A stretch of DNA of 64,000 nt from Argentina anserina (taxonomy: Eukaryota > Streptophyta > Magnoliopsida > Rosales > Rosaceae). This document shows positions 47,030 through 58,782 of the stretch, in pieces. Within the stretch, counting starts at the first letter, position 1; each line of letters starts with the position of its first letter. The position numbers and the translations under genes were made by a program. The stretch is taken from the NCBI RefSeq assembly GCF_933775445.1, contig NC_065876.1:27342001-27406000 (forward strand), written 5' to 3'. The notes beneath the pieces were generated by a model. It searched no databases, was not told where the DNA came from, and saw only the letters and a list, made by a program, of their open reading frames with translations.

Positions 47030-47315
47030 ACACCTTACTTGTTATGGCTACGAGTCTTACACATGATTCTAGCCCCACAAAATGTTGGCCACCGGCTCAT
47101 TTTGTGTTACTGGCTACATGTCCGTTTATAACGTTATCATTTAGGTTGCCATCCTGACTCATGATTCTCGCCATATGCATTGTTGGCCACCAGCTCAGTA
47201 TATGCTCTCAGCTACATGATCCATTCACAACGTATTCATTCAAGCGACCATCATGATACATGATTCTCGCCATATGTACCGTTGGCCAACGACTCAGTAC
47301 TTGTTCTTGGCTACA
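47030..47315. repeat. Three-copy tandem repeat of about 100 bp
   Basis: Units contain CATGATTCT(A/C)GCC...GTTGGCCA(C/A)C(G/A)(G/A)CTCA and GGCTACATG. They start near 47,060, 47,158 and 47,258, inside the LARD-like element. Confidence 0.75.
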
Positions 47316-47690
47316 TGTGTAATTCTGGTAGCGCACAAGGGCATAACAGTATGTCAACTATCGTTAATGCTACTCGAAGTTACCATCGCTAATATTTCTT
47401 ACATTTTTTATTCGTCATACTTTCCACAATTATAAACCTCATGCCCCATTGTCTCGTAAATAACATAATATGAAAGTTCTCACCGTAAAAATGTTTTTTA
47501 TCACTCGAGTCAAAATTATTTCGTCACTCCATTCATAAGCAACAAAAAATGGATTCCATAAAGTGCAGCGGTTACAAGCACATTGAGGTCCATTTCATCA
47601 CCTCCAGCGGTTGCAAGAAATGAGATTCCATTTTATCCAACTTCCGCCATCACTTTTTAGGGAAAATTGTTTCTCAAAGACAGTGCCAAT

Positions 47691-48256
47691 TGTTGGAGGG
47701 TAAAATCTCGTCGTTGACTTCGACCTCCAATTAAATGTAGACTGGAGCGGAAGCGGATCATGAATCGTCTAGGACCTTCGAATGTCCGTTGACTTGATCT
47801 GGCGTTGACCCCTCACTTTCTTCGTCACCACTTAATTGATGGTTGAACCTTTGGCGTCGCTTGAGAAATCGTCGAGGATGAAAATGATGGGGAGGGGTAC
47901 CTTCAGAAAACTCTCTAGCTCTCAAGTCAGAATTGTGCTTAAGACTATTTGGAATAGCTCAGATTGAATGATTACCTTGGCATCTCCACCTCCCTTTTAT
48001 AGGTGTTGCTAGGTCGGTGAGCATTTACTCTTCGACAGTTTCAGACTTATTAACTTTTATCGGTTACACTCAATTAATCACTGACAAACATTTCTCCATC
48101 GACAACTATGTTGCATTTACTTGACGACCGTTACGTAACATTTATTCATCGACCGTTTCGGTTTCGTATTAATTTCCCACTAAACATTCATGTCAACTCT
48201 CATTAATTCTTCTTCCACCATCATTAATTCGGGAGATCATTTTTATAGCCCCCACA
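47691..48256 (-). repeat. Right LTR of the LARD-like element
   Basis: It starts TGTTGGAGGGTAAAATCTCG and ends TTTTTATAGCCCCCACA, directly followed by the target duplication GTTCC. Confidence 0.92.
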
Positions 48257-48261
48257 GTTCC

Positions 48262-49108
48262 CAATCTCATGAAGCAAGTCTAACATCAACTAATACTTAG
48301 AGGCTCCATTTATCAAAGCCATTATGTCTGGTAACATTAGGGTCTTTGCTGTGTTTATATAAGCTGATTTTGCTTCTTGGTGAATCCCAACTGGAATTTT
48401 CATTAAACAATGTATGTAAAACATTAATCAGATCACAAGACAATTCCCTAAATCACAGACAATAATATGGAAAACATTGCAGAGTCTTGATTAGTATGTC
48501 AAGTAATGAGTAAATTTGCATACCTGATTATGTTCAAAAGGATCAACAACACTGTATATACTATATAGTACTTGTCAAGTAATGGAGAAATGAAGTCAAT
48601 GTAGCTTGCTTCTCGGACGGTTTTTCCGGTGAGGATTATTCAGGTGCTTGGTTCTTTAGGCTTATGGATCTTGATGCTCCGGGGAAGACGCGTTTAGGCC
48701 CTTAGGGCGATGTAGTTCTGATTGGGTTGGGGCTGGAATTGTTGCCGATGGGCTTCGGTCAGAGATCTCAGTCTTTGGGTTGGGTTTGTGAATTTGATCT
48801 CTACTGGAGACCCAGAAAGTTACCGAATATTGAATTTTCATGAGGACTTTTCATAATTACCCTGTCAATCTATCAGAACAACTAAATACAGGGGTTACAT
48901 GTAACGGTATAATAATTAAGTAAATGCATAATCATATATTAAAATTAAATAAATATATACTGGCCTGAATGGAAACAAATAATGGATTTGACGTGGGGAT
49001 AATATCAATGGCCATATTTGGCATCAGGTAAGACCATATTTGTATAGAAACAGAGTGTGCACAATTGTCCCTATTATCATCCGAGTTCCTTATACAGAAC
49101 AGTGAAAC
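48262..49108. other. Intergenic region and presumed annexin promoter
   Basis: 48,600-48,800 is a GC-richer patch without recognisable coding content. The annexin promoter should lie in 48,850-49,100; a TATATAC string at 48,954 is 150 nt before the ATG and is only a weak TATA candidate. Confidence 0.45.
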
Positions 49109-51201
49109 ATGTCGACCCTTGCAGTCCCAGCACAAGTTCCCTCTCCGGCCGAAGACTCCGAACAGCTCAAAAAAGCCTTCAAAGGTTACTCCCTTTCGTT
49201 TTTAATATCTCACATATCGATTTCATTTCCTCTGCTGATGCTTAATAATTGACCTAGTCACCGATCTTGTTGTTAGTGATGAACACGACGTGAACGATCT
49301 GATAATGCTTTGTCAATGTTCGGATCATCGGTGTTTTGTGTTTCATGTACGTATATGAAAATTGAAAATAAAATGTGATATCTTCAATCTGAATATTAAT
49401 CCAGTCTGTACGTACTCGTACGTTGATTATATCCACAGAAGATCGATTATGCAAATTAAGATCGATAAAGATGTTTGTAGCTACTTATAATAACATGAAT
49501 TGATGATGATGTTTATATGTGCCATGTATGATGTGAGGATAATAAGTCGTTTAGTTGTTTCAACCAGAATGTATCGTGCGTTTGTATCATTAAATTGATC
49601 ACTTATGTTTTAGTTATTTCATTTCACCTAAACTTTGAAACTTTAATTGATCAATTTGGATTTCAAAGGATGGGGAACCAATGAGGACTTGATCATATCC
49701 ATCTTGGGGCATAGAGATGCTGCTCAAAGAAAGGCTATCCGGATATCCTATGCCGAAACTTATGGAGAAGATCTTCTCAAGGAACTGGACAAAGAACTTT
49801 CAAACGACTTTGAGGTGAGTTTTGTTGTGTTGTTAATTTCTTTTGCAATGTTGAGCCGATTTGACTGCATGTTTTAGCGATGAGATAATCTATTCTGCAA
49901 AGACAAGGCAGTACATACATTAAGCTGGTCGATCAGTTTAATCTTTCAATTGTTCATCGTTGGATTAGAAGCTTAAAATTCACTAGATTTTTTAAGCTTA
50001 TTGTTTAGGATTGTAAGAGGAGACTTGTTTTCCATTTCTCAGAGGATTGTTATGCTTTGGACTCTTGATCCTGCTGAGCGCGACGCATTTTTAGCCAATG
50101 AGGCAACAAAGAAGTGGACATCAAGCAATCAGGTTCTTGCTGAAATAGCCTGCTCTAGATCTTCACATTGCCTACTTTTGGCAAGGCAGGAATATCATTC
50201 TCGTTATAAAAAGTCCCTTGAAGAGGATGTAGCGCATCACACAACTGGGGACTTCAACAAGGTACATCTTTTTTAATAAAATTCTTTCAGCCTAAAACGG
50301 CTGATTTTTCAATCAACAAGTTTAATCTTCTCCATGTTTGTTCAGGTCTCCATTTATATTTGTGATGCCTTGCTGAGCAAGTTAATATGAAGTTATCATA
50401 TCAGAATATTAGATCTATCTGAATTACCGCCTAACTATGCTCCTCTCAGCTTTTGGTACCTCTTGTCAGCTCATATAGATATGAGGGAGATGAGGTGAAC
50501 ATGACTCTGGCAAAATCAGAGGCTAAGCTACTCCATGAAAGGATCTCCAACAAAGAATACAATCACGAGGAGATCATCAGGATCTTGGCTACACGTAGCA
50601 AAGCGCAGATCAATGCAACTCTCAATCACTACAAAAATGAGTTTGGGAATGATATCAATAAGGTACGACAAGTCGGTTTCTATTACTATTACCCAGCCAG
50701 GCATCATCAGAAATCTTTTCCAGCTCCTTGCATGGTTCCCTTATGAGCTTAGCAAAAATGCTTCAAATAGCACAAAAGGCTGTTGTAATCCAGAACTTTT
50801 AAGTAGTTTACTTGGTATGATATAGAAATCAAAATGCTTAGCCAAACTCAGGACAGTTCTTAAATTTTAGTGGATTGGACTTGACGAGTGTTTCTATTAT
50901 GCAGGACTTGAAGGCTGATCCCAAGGATGAGTACCTTGCAATACTAAGGTCCACAATCAAGTGCTTGGTCCGCCCTGAGAAGTATTTCGAGAAGTCTCTT
51001 CGTCTGGCAATCAACAGACTAGGAACGGATGAAGGTGTTCTCACCAGAGTTGTTGCCACAAGGGCTGAAGTTGACCTGAAGATTATAAAGGAGGAGTACC
51101 ACAAGAGGAATAGTGTCACCCTCGATCAAGCCATTAAGAAAGACACTCGTGGAGATTATGAGTCAATGCTACTGGCCCTGGTTGGACATGAGAATGCTTA
51201 A
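49109..51201 (+). CDS. Annexin (plant annexin D1-like), five exons
   Basis: Exons 49109-49184, 49669-49814, 50043-50261, 50450-50662 and 50905-51201 all join in frame with GT..AG introns to give 316 residues, the usual plant annexin length. The protein starts [20 protein letters not shown] and has four annexin repeats of about 70 residues. Repeat 1 has the Ca2+ loop KGWGTNE (residues 25-31) and repeat 4 has NRLGTDE, the two sites normally kept in plants. His40, Cys111 and Cys238 are present; in Arabidopsis annexin 1, His40 and two Cys residues at near-identical positions are linked to peroxidase-like and redox behaviour. Annexins bind acidic phospholipids in a Ca2+-dependent way and act in the cytosol and at membranes in Ca2+ signalling, exocytosis and stress. 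Neighbours are unrelated; the gene is convergent with the Pumilio gene (788-nt gap). High certainty for family, moderate for the D1 subtype. Confidence 0.95.
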
Positions 51202-51989
51202 ACCGGCCAGTAACCAGTACTGTCTTTTGAGGACACATTATAGTTTATGTGTTCTGATCTGTTGTGTGATCTCTTATGTTTTATGCATCTTTGAGTAAAA
51301 ACTATCTGGGGAAATATGACAGTACAGATTCATATTTAAAATAAATAGTTGCCTTCAGTAACTTGAATTTGTTAAAGTAAATGGAGAGCCTTCGGTTAGC
51401 TATCTATCCTTGTTTTCAGTACTTCAGGGCATCTTTCTTGCAGCTCAAGTTACTGACTGTGTAAGTTATAGCCTTTTAACCATCAGTGCATTGATGCTGA
51501 GGATCTTTGCTACTCTTGCTTTAAGTTTTCTAGGTGAATTTGCATTCTTGCCTTTTCTTGGAAATTCTTGTGTATCTCACATTCACACAACAGAATATAA
51601 CTGGAAACTATAACAACACACAAGAGCTGGTACCTATATATAAACTATCTCAACTTCAACAAAGCATATCCAGGCATCACATTTATACAACATTGAATCA
51701 GATATCCACAATCATAACAGTGGAATATCCTACATCAAACGTTGTGATCAAGATAAAGACACAAAACAACAGAATGATGTATTACATCATAAATAACTGG
51801 AAGCAAAAACTCTGTTATAACTGCTTCAGACTTCTTAATGCCTTCCAGAAAGCCAAAAATTGCACACTTCACCTGTGAATCATAAGACATGTAAACAACC
51901 ATATCTCATATCTTAGCAAAGAAGCCGAAGACAGAGGAGTTATTAGTAATAAACATAGAGAACAACAACACTTCTTTCGCAAAAACACA
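51202..51989. other. Convergent 3' flanks of annexin and Pumilio genes
   Basis: Probably 3' UTRs of both genes. AAATAAATAG near 51,340 could act as a poly(A) signal for annexin. No other gene seen. Confidence 0.5.
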
Positions 51990-54900
51990 TCACTTCTTCA
52001 GGAGGTCCTTTGTGAAAATCCTCTTGCAGTATGGGCTGTGGCGTAAGATAGTATGAGGCGTAACTGCTTCAACCAGTACAGCATGAAGAGGGCCCTGGAA
52101 ATGAAGCGAAAGATTTAGGACATATGAGAACCTCATTCATAAATTACTTGGAGAGATGTGCTTTTTGTGAAAAAAAAATTACAAAATTGAGGAGATAATT
52201 GGAGATGTTAGTTACTAACCTTGGTAACAGAAAGAGCAGATTGAATCACGTAGTTAGCGTAAGGGTCTTGCAACAGCTGTTCGAAGTGAGAAACTGAAAG
52301 CAATTCATGTATGACTTTCACTCGGCTTTCTTCATAGTGCTTGAGGCACTTTTCAACTACATGACTACTGCATTTCTGCATGGAGAGGAGTACAAAGTGT
52401 CCCTTCAACTGAGAGATCAATCTGGCCATGACAGATGGGATCTTCAGCTCTAAGACATACTGAACAACATAGTTTCTGTGGCAAATAAAACAAAATAAAA
52501 CCATACTGCAGTCAGAGAAACAAACAAATTGTACATAAAAGAAAACAATCATGAAATAGAACAGGCATATGTAGGATTATTTTTTATGAGGCATATCTAA
52601 CTAAGATTACTATCATGTCATTGTAAGGACAGAATATTAGAATTTTTTAGAACCTCAATCACTCTGCTATTTCTAATCTGTCACCAATAAGCACGAAATA
52701 TAAATTTATAAGTGATTAGCCATGTGTGCAATTATCTTTTACTTCTGAACCAGAGTAATTGCTGGTAAACAAAACTTCTACTTCCTCAAGAAAAAGAGTA
52801 TTATACATATGCAACTATTGTGGATGATAATATCATTTTTGGGGGTTTAACATCCAGCAAAGAAAACTCAAGATCATTACCCATAACGATCCTGGGAAAG
52901 AATAAGCCCATTCCTTGAAACTTCAGTGAGCAGCTTATCTCGATGTCTCCCACTGGCATGTGCAATGCATTTTTGTAGCACACAACATCCATGACGCTGA
53001 GTTGCAATCTCAACACAAAATCTTGCAGCAGCATCAAATATAAACTGCAAGAAATGATTACCAAACAAATGGACGTTTAGTGCTAATTCTTTTAAACAGA
53101 TCAAGTACTTATCAGAAAGCGTTTAACCAACAATCAAACATTGTTGGACTTCTGCAAGTTAGTTTCAGTTTGGTTAATGCTAGTTTATAGTTTATTTGAA
53201 GGCATAAAATCACCTCCTGATAAGTTTTTTTTGAATTTCCATAATGTGAAACATACACAACATAGGTCATCTATTTGAATTTATCAAGCATTTCTTTACT
53301 TGATTCCTAACTATGTAGTTTTTAGAGTTTTCAGATGTCAGTCAAGCTCTGTTATGTTTGTGTTTAGCTCTAAAACTCTTCTTAGTATGCAGGCCAATAA
53401 AGCACAATTACCAATCAGTTAATTGCATAAGGAAAATATCTGACTTTTCTTAAGAAAAATTAGAGGGAAATATATCTGACAAATCATGGACATTTAATGT
53501 ACCAACAGGAGATCATTTAGTTGAAGTTCTTGGTAACATCTTGGAAATAACAGAGGACTAATTGATTTAGTAAGAAAAACGTTTAGATAAGAACTAAAAC
53601 AGTTCAACAATCAGACACAGTTATCAAGTACTTATGATTCAAGTATTGATGATTCAGTGGATAGGTTATTGAGCATATCTTGACAGTTGCACTAAAACTC
53701 CCCTCCCCTCCCCCCCCCCCCCCCCCCAAATGTTACATACAAAGTTTGGACGTCTGACAGCAGAAATTAAAAAAAATTATAATATATATCAAATTGTCAA
53801 ATGTTATAGGGTGATAAAAAGCATTAACTAGGGAAGAGTTACTGAGATTGTTTATTAACATATATTGGTTTCTTCCAGGTAAATGATCATCAATAGGTTA
53901 GAGTGCAAGGTTAACAAAGAAACATAACTAAAATAGTTGGCCATAAATTGTCAGGACACAGATATCAAACCACAAAACTTTTGGTTTAGCATTTTGATTA
54001 TTTCTTTTTTAGCTACGCCAAGCTTTAAAGGAACATTATTATCATCTCATCAGATGTTACACAATGAGTATGCATTGGCATTACTGGTTACTGGTTACAT
54101 TTGCATTAGACAGAATAAGCATTTGAAAAACATGCCAAGCTCGAAATTCACTTTGCCAGATACACTGCCTATAGCAAATTGATCACTTGACAGACTATCA
54201 TTTGCATGTTAATCATCCTCTAGAGAAAATTGTTGACTAGAATTCACCTCAGAAAACACACACACAAGGTTACCACATAATATCTAATTATTACTGAAGC
54301 TATTTAGCTTTTGATATATGAACAATCAAACTAACAAGAAAACATACCCTGTTTGCTTCGATGCTGAAGCAGTCCAAGCAACGCTGTACCACATGATTGC
54401 CATTTGGATCCTTAATTAGATTAAGAAACCCACATTCAAGGGATGCTATGATCAAAGACACTTGTTTCCCATTATCCACAGTCTCGATCAACTTCTGCAC
54501 CACACGAGTACTGAAACCACAACACCAGTCATATTCAGTGACAAGGAAGCAGTATTAACATATACTACAGTTGACATAACAACAATAAGTATAGTATAAA
54601 GGATATACCCATGTGTGTCCAAGGAAACTGTCACAAGCTGTCCTGGTTCTTTGGTCACCTTGAGTACAAACTGCATTCTTTGCTGTTCATTACACATATC
54701 CAAGAACTTTTGCATGAGGTAATTGCCAAACGGGTCTGTCATAAGTTCAAGAACATGATTGATAATCCTATCAAATATCAGTTGCACATCTTGGCGGGTT
54801 CCCTCATCGAGCATTTTCTGTAAGAAGCGGCAACCATGCTGATCCTTTGCTAGGAAGTATATGTATCCCTGGACATCAGTCAGTGAACCCAAAGCAAGCA

Positions 54901-56107
54901 CTGACTTCAGGGAGTCATTACTGGTCTGACTACATTCATTTCCACTATTTCCTCCATTGTATGAATCCAAATCTAGTCTAGAGCTTTTCTCTCCTTCTGT
55001 CCTCATTGCCATCTTACTGCAAGAGCTCTTCTTGTTAGCCTTTGAAGACTTGCAACCCTTAGTGACACCATGATGTAAATGTTTTCCTTGTACAGCAAGA
55101 CTATCCTCACCTCTAAAACCCTCTGGGTGCCCTGCACATTTCCTAGTTGGGTTTCCTCTAGTCCTTTGTTTTATCACTGGATGATAATTATGTGAGCCAT
55201 TATCCACGCACAGCTGAGCAACCGAGGGGAACTGAGGGGAGCTCATCGGATACATAAGACCCTTACCGCCATGAGAATCTGTTCCACATAGCTGTGAGTA
55301 AATAAATGCATCATCAAGGTAAGGTCTGGCGAGATTCTCTACTTGAACATTCCTGTTATACCAATCATCTCTCAGCTCCTTTCTTTGCTCCAACATGTAC
55401 TCCATTTGGTTCTTCACACCACTAGGACCACAACACAAAGCACTAGCTTGCTGCATATGATTTAGAATACCCCCCATTGAATCACCAACAACATATTCTG
55501 GCCCCAACCCAAGAAACTCAGGCTCCACATAACCATTAAAACCACCCCTACCACCATAATGAGAGGACTGAAAAGCTTCAACATCAAGCATATTATTCCT
55601 AGAACTTTCAAACAACCCATAGTTCTCAACACCCCAAGGAACATTACCCCCTAAGAAACCACCACCACCACCAAGCCCAAACCCATTTGGGTCTCTTTCA
55701 AACCCCCTCCTCTTAACACCACCACCCTCATACTCATCCCCAATATTCATTCTGTAAAAACTCTCAGCCAAACCCAGATCATCCCCCAAAATCTCATTGA
55801 AATGAGACTCCTGTAGCTTGGAGTCCAACCACAGCCCTCCTACATTCATGTAATGCTTAAGAGGTGCATGACACTTAGCCTCCTCAAATGGAGAATAAGG
55901 AGAGCTGTCCCCAGAGGAATAAAACCCATTTGAGTAAGAACTTGAAGATGAAAACTCAGACTGCAGAGAAGCTCTGCTAATGGGTGAACCACTCACATGG
56001 CTGTGGTGGTGGCTAGGCTGAAGCAAAAGCTGAAACAGATTGGAATTACAATAAGGATTATTTGGGTTCATGTTGTTGCTGTTGTTATCAGTCTTCATGT
56101 TCAACAT
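51990..56107 (-). CDS. Pumilio/PUF-domain RNA-binding protein (APUM12-like), five exons
   Basis: Exons on the minus strand are 56107-54609, 54510-54348, 53044-52881, 52475-52220 and 52094-51990. All junctions are GT..AG and in frame, giving 728 residues. ATG 56,107 is the first in frame; ATG 56,098 (MKTDNNSNN) is an equally good start. Residues 1 to about 400 are low-complexity, rich in Asn, Ser and Gly and probably disordered. A C-terminal PUF domain (about 405-715) has eight repeats with RNA-facing motifs GCRFLQ, GNYLMQ, GTRVVQ, GNHVVQ, GCCVLQ, GNYVVQ, SSHVVEK and ANYVIQ. Repeats 8 to 5 keep the residues that read UGUA. PUF proteins bind 3' UTRs and repress translation or promote mRNA decay in the cytoplasm. 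Repeat 5 has Cys for the usual stacking Arg and repeat 7 has His for Asn. The subtype APUM12 is a tentative match. Confidence 0.93.
53710..53727. repeat. 18-base C run in Pumilio intron 2
   Basis: Preceded by CCCTCCCCT, within the 1,303-nt intron 53,045-54,347. On the transcribed strand it is a G run. Length may be affected by sequencing error. Confidence 0.85.
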
Positions 56108-56191
56108 CACCACAAAAAACCACAACACAGATGTGACAACAACACACTCTATACAACAACAATATCAAACTAGGGTGACACAAAGGTCACA

Positions 56192-56199
56192 TATTTATA
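56192..56199 (-). promoter_or_regulatory. Candidate TATA box of the Pumilio gene
   Basis: The minus strand reads TATAAATA about 85 nt upstream of the ATG. A long (GA)n tract further upstream may alternatively lie in a 5' UTR transcribed from a distal start. Confidence 0.35.
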
Positions 56200-56514
56200 C
56201 AAAACCCAGATTCAGATTCCCAAACCCCCACGTCAGGAAAACGATTCCACAACAAAAGGGTACTAGTATCAAACTCAAGAACAGAGGACCAGAACCAAAG
56301 CACTGATTTTTATGATGGGATTTCAACACACACACATTTTCAGTGTTCCTTTGTAGATTTTGGTGATCGGTTTTTTTTTGTGGAATGAAAAAAAAAGGAG
56401 GAATGGGAAATCAAAACAGGGTCTTGAGGCCTCTCTCACACAGTAGTACACTGCTCTCTGTCACCATTAAAATGAAGAGTCTTGCCACTACTGCACAGAA
56501 GAACACAAAAGCGC

Positions 56515-56536
56515 AGAGAGAGAGAGAGAGAGAGCT
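56515..56536. repeat. (AG)n microsatellite upstream of the Pumilio gene
   Basis: About eleven AG dinucleotides (CT on the gene strand). Pyrimidine tracts in plant 5' regions are common promoter or leader elements. Confidence 0.9.
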
Positions 56537-58782
56537 CCTGACTAGGCCTATATGTATTTTGCTTACCAAAATTTTTATTTACTGTTGGAATTTTGTTTAA
56601 GTTAAACAAGGGTAGTGATTTTGCATAGTAAGAAATATTAAACACTGTTTAGTTATGTGGGAGTATCAACTTCGTAAACAGAGAGTTCTAAACCTGCAAC
56701 TAATCGGCTTGATTTTCTCGGATTTTGAATAATTCTGGGTTGGTTAGTTTGCTATTTACTGTTTTACCTTTCTGACCGCCTCCCTGGGCTATACATTTCT
56801 TTGTCGATACGTTTTTTACCGGAAATAGATGGAGGTAAGTTTTGGGTTTCAGGGGTATGTGACAGTTTGGATTGCAGCTAATAATAGCAAGTGATAGCTT
56901 CTTCAGGGTGCGTAACCAATTTTGATTTTCTTTTTTCAGAAGACTCGAGGAAAATTACCATCTGCGGGTGGGGTCCACTTTTGAAAATGGAGGATTCTAA
57001 TTGGTTCTAAGAAGTTGGCTTCTAGAGTTCTAGTGCAACAATTTCTAATTTTTTGGCTATTGGTGAATGAGATGAAAGAAATGACTGAATTAAGAGGAGA
57101 GGGAAGGAGACTATCTTGAATCAAAGGTTCAAGAGCTTGAGCTGGAATTTGGGTTATGATCTTATCTAGGAGAGGCTAAATTGATGGAACTTATTGTTTG
57201 AATAATCCGTTATAGTTGGTTTCACATTCGATAAATTATCAATTCTAATAATATGTTTTTGTTCAAATTTCCTTTCTACGTATTTGTTTAACTAATAAGA
57301 TGAGCACATTTGCGCTATTAATCAAAGTAAACTAATTTAATTGAAGTATGTTAGTTATCTTTGCGTTGCTCTTTTAGCTCAATTTTGTTCCAGATTTTAC
57401 GATTTTATATAATTATGAATTATCTAATTTCCATTAAATGTTTGTCTCTTTCGAGATGTGTTTTTTACTCCATAAAAAAGTGTGTTTTTTACTACTTGGG
57501 TTAACAAACATAACTCATGAACTAAATTGGCTACATTAATATCACTTGAACCTAGCTAAAGAAGTAAACAACAAAGAAGAGTATTTACCCCAAAATAATA
57601 TATGGTCATATCCGGAATTTTCATATATGCCTAACACTGCAAGTGGTGAGGTTGGAAGTAGCTAATATTTTGCTCCATCTGAATTGGTCAGTCTTCAACA
57701 GGAGCATTATGAGCAGCCATGAGCCCATGAAGATTCTGAGCCTACCGTCCACTCTTGTTTTTATGCCTACAAATAGGCCATATCACACCTCTTGCTGCCA
57801 CAGTTTTCCAGTGTCTGATCAGCTTGAACCACCTCTGGCTCTGGCACACACAGATTTCTGATGCACATTTCAGCTTTAAAGATTTTTTACGCACTTCTAA
57901 CTTCAAATGCAGAACTTCCTAATGGTAAAAAATTTCTATTGCATTTCGGGTAAAGATCTTGGGTTTTACTCCATTGTTCTGCTTGGGCGTTAGCATGGAA
58001 TTAAGGCAACAAAAGAGTCAACCAGTCTGAGGCTCTGAGCTCTGACATTGCTTCTGTGACTAATGTCCCCTATATCGCAGCCTGTGTAGCAGACTGGGCA
58101 GCCTCCTCCAACTCCATTTTTTTTTGTTTGGTTATACAGTTTCTTCAGAGCTCTTGCTCCAGGTAACTCCAAAACATTTTGAATCTCAAATAAAGATCCT
58201 AGGGACCCCTCGGTGATGCTACATTATTTCAAACTCTCACCAGGTATTTCTACAACCACTGTTTTGTCTGCAAGAGTGAATGTAACATAGTTGTCTCTGC
58301 AAGAGTGAATGTAACATAGTTGTATAGCATTAGTCATTTTAAAAACGGTTGTTCTATAATTTTGGAGCAGTGGTGCTCTATGGTTGATGGTTAATAGCAA
58401 CAATGCTTTGGAGCACTACAATATTGTCTCAAGGAGAAGGAGACGGTCTTCAGGAGTTGGACACTGAAGCACAAACAAATGATGCAAAATCGATGATCAT
58501 GAGCTCAACAAATGATGGATTAAATTAAACCCAGGGAAACAGTCCAAGCACTTCATTAAGACAAGCACTGGAAGAATTCATAAATATGGACACAGACAAC
58601 CCAATTAGCAGAGATAGTCCATAGCTCTAAGCAGACCCCATTTATAACCTAAAACATGACTCCATGAAAAATCCACAATGAAAAGGTCAAATTATATAAT
58701 AACAATCCTCCACCACTAAAAAGAAAAAGAACAAAACCAGAAACCATGTGATAAAAATATCCAAGTTAGACCACCTAGCATG
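56537..58782. other. Intergenic region between Pumilio and DUF4057 genes
   Basis: Upstream region of Pumilio and downstream region of the DUF4057 gene. A 29-bp direct duplication GTTGTCTCTGCAAGAGTGAATG..ACATAGTTGT lies at 58,262-58,322. No coding region recognised; frames at 57,643-57,861 (+) and 57,990-58,172 (-) have no family resemblance. Confidence 0.5.

Larger units (their letters stand above)
44773..48256 (-). mobile_element. Non-autonomous LTR retrotransposon (LARD-like), 3,484 bp
   Basis: A perfect 5-bp target duplication GTTCC (44,768-44,772 and 48,257-48,261) flanks TGTTGGAGGG ... GCCCCCACA. Two direct LTRs are present: left 44,773 to about 45,311 and right 47,691-48,256 (566 bp), with some two dozen differences by eye. 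Next to the right LTR, inverted, is ATTGGCACTGTCTTTGAGAA, which resembles the ATTGGCGCCGTCTG-type primer-binding site of plant gypsy elements, so the element reads on the minus strand. The left LTR lacks the last about 35 bp seen in the right one, so its inner edge and the polypurine tract are deleted or changed. The interior carries no gag, protease, RT or integrase, only minisatellites and short frames. It would have depended on a related autonomous element. Confidence 0.88.

Noticed and set aside
54611..54823. Plus-strand open frame
   Set aside because: Antisense shadow of Pumilio exon 1.
57643..57861. Possible small protein gene
   Set aside because: No start context, splice structure or homologous motif seen; the length is expected by chance.
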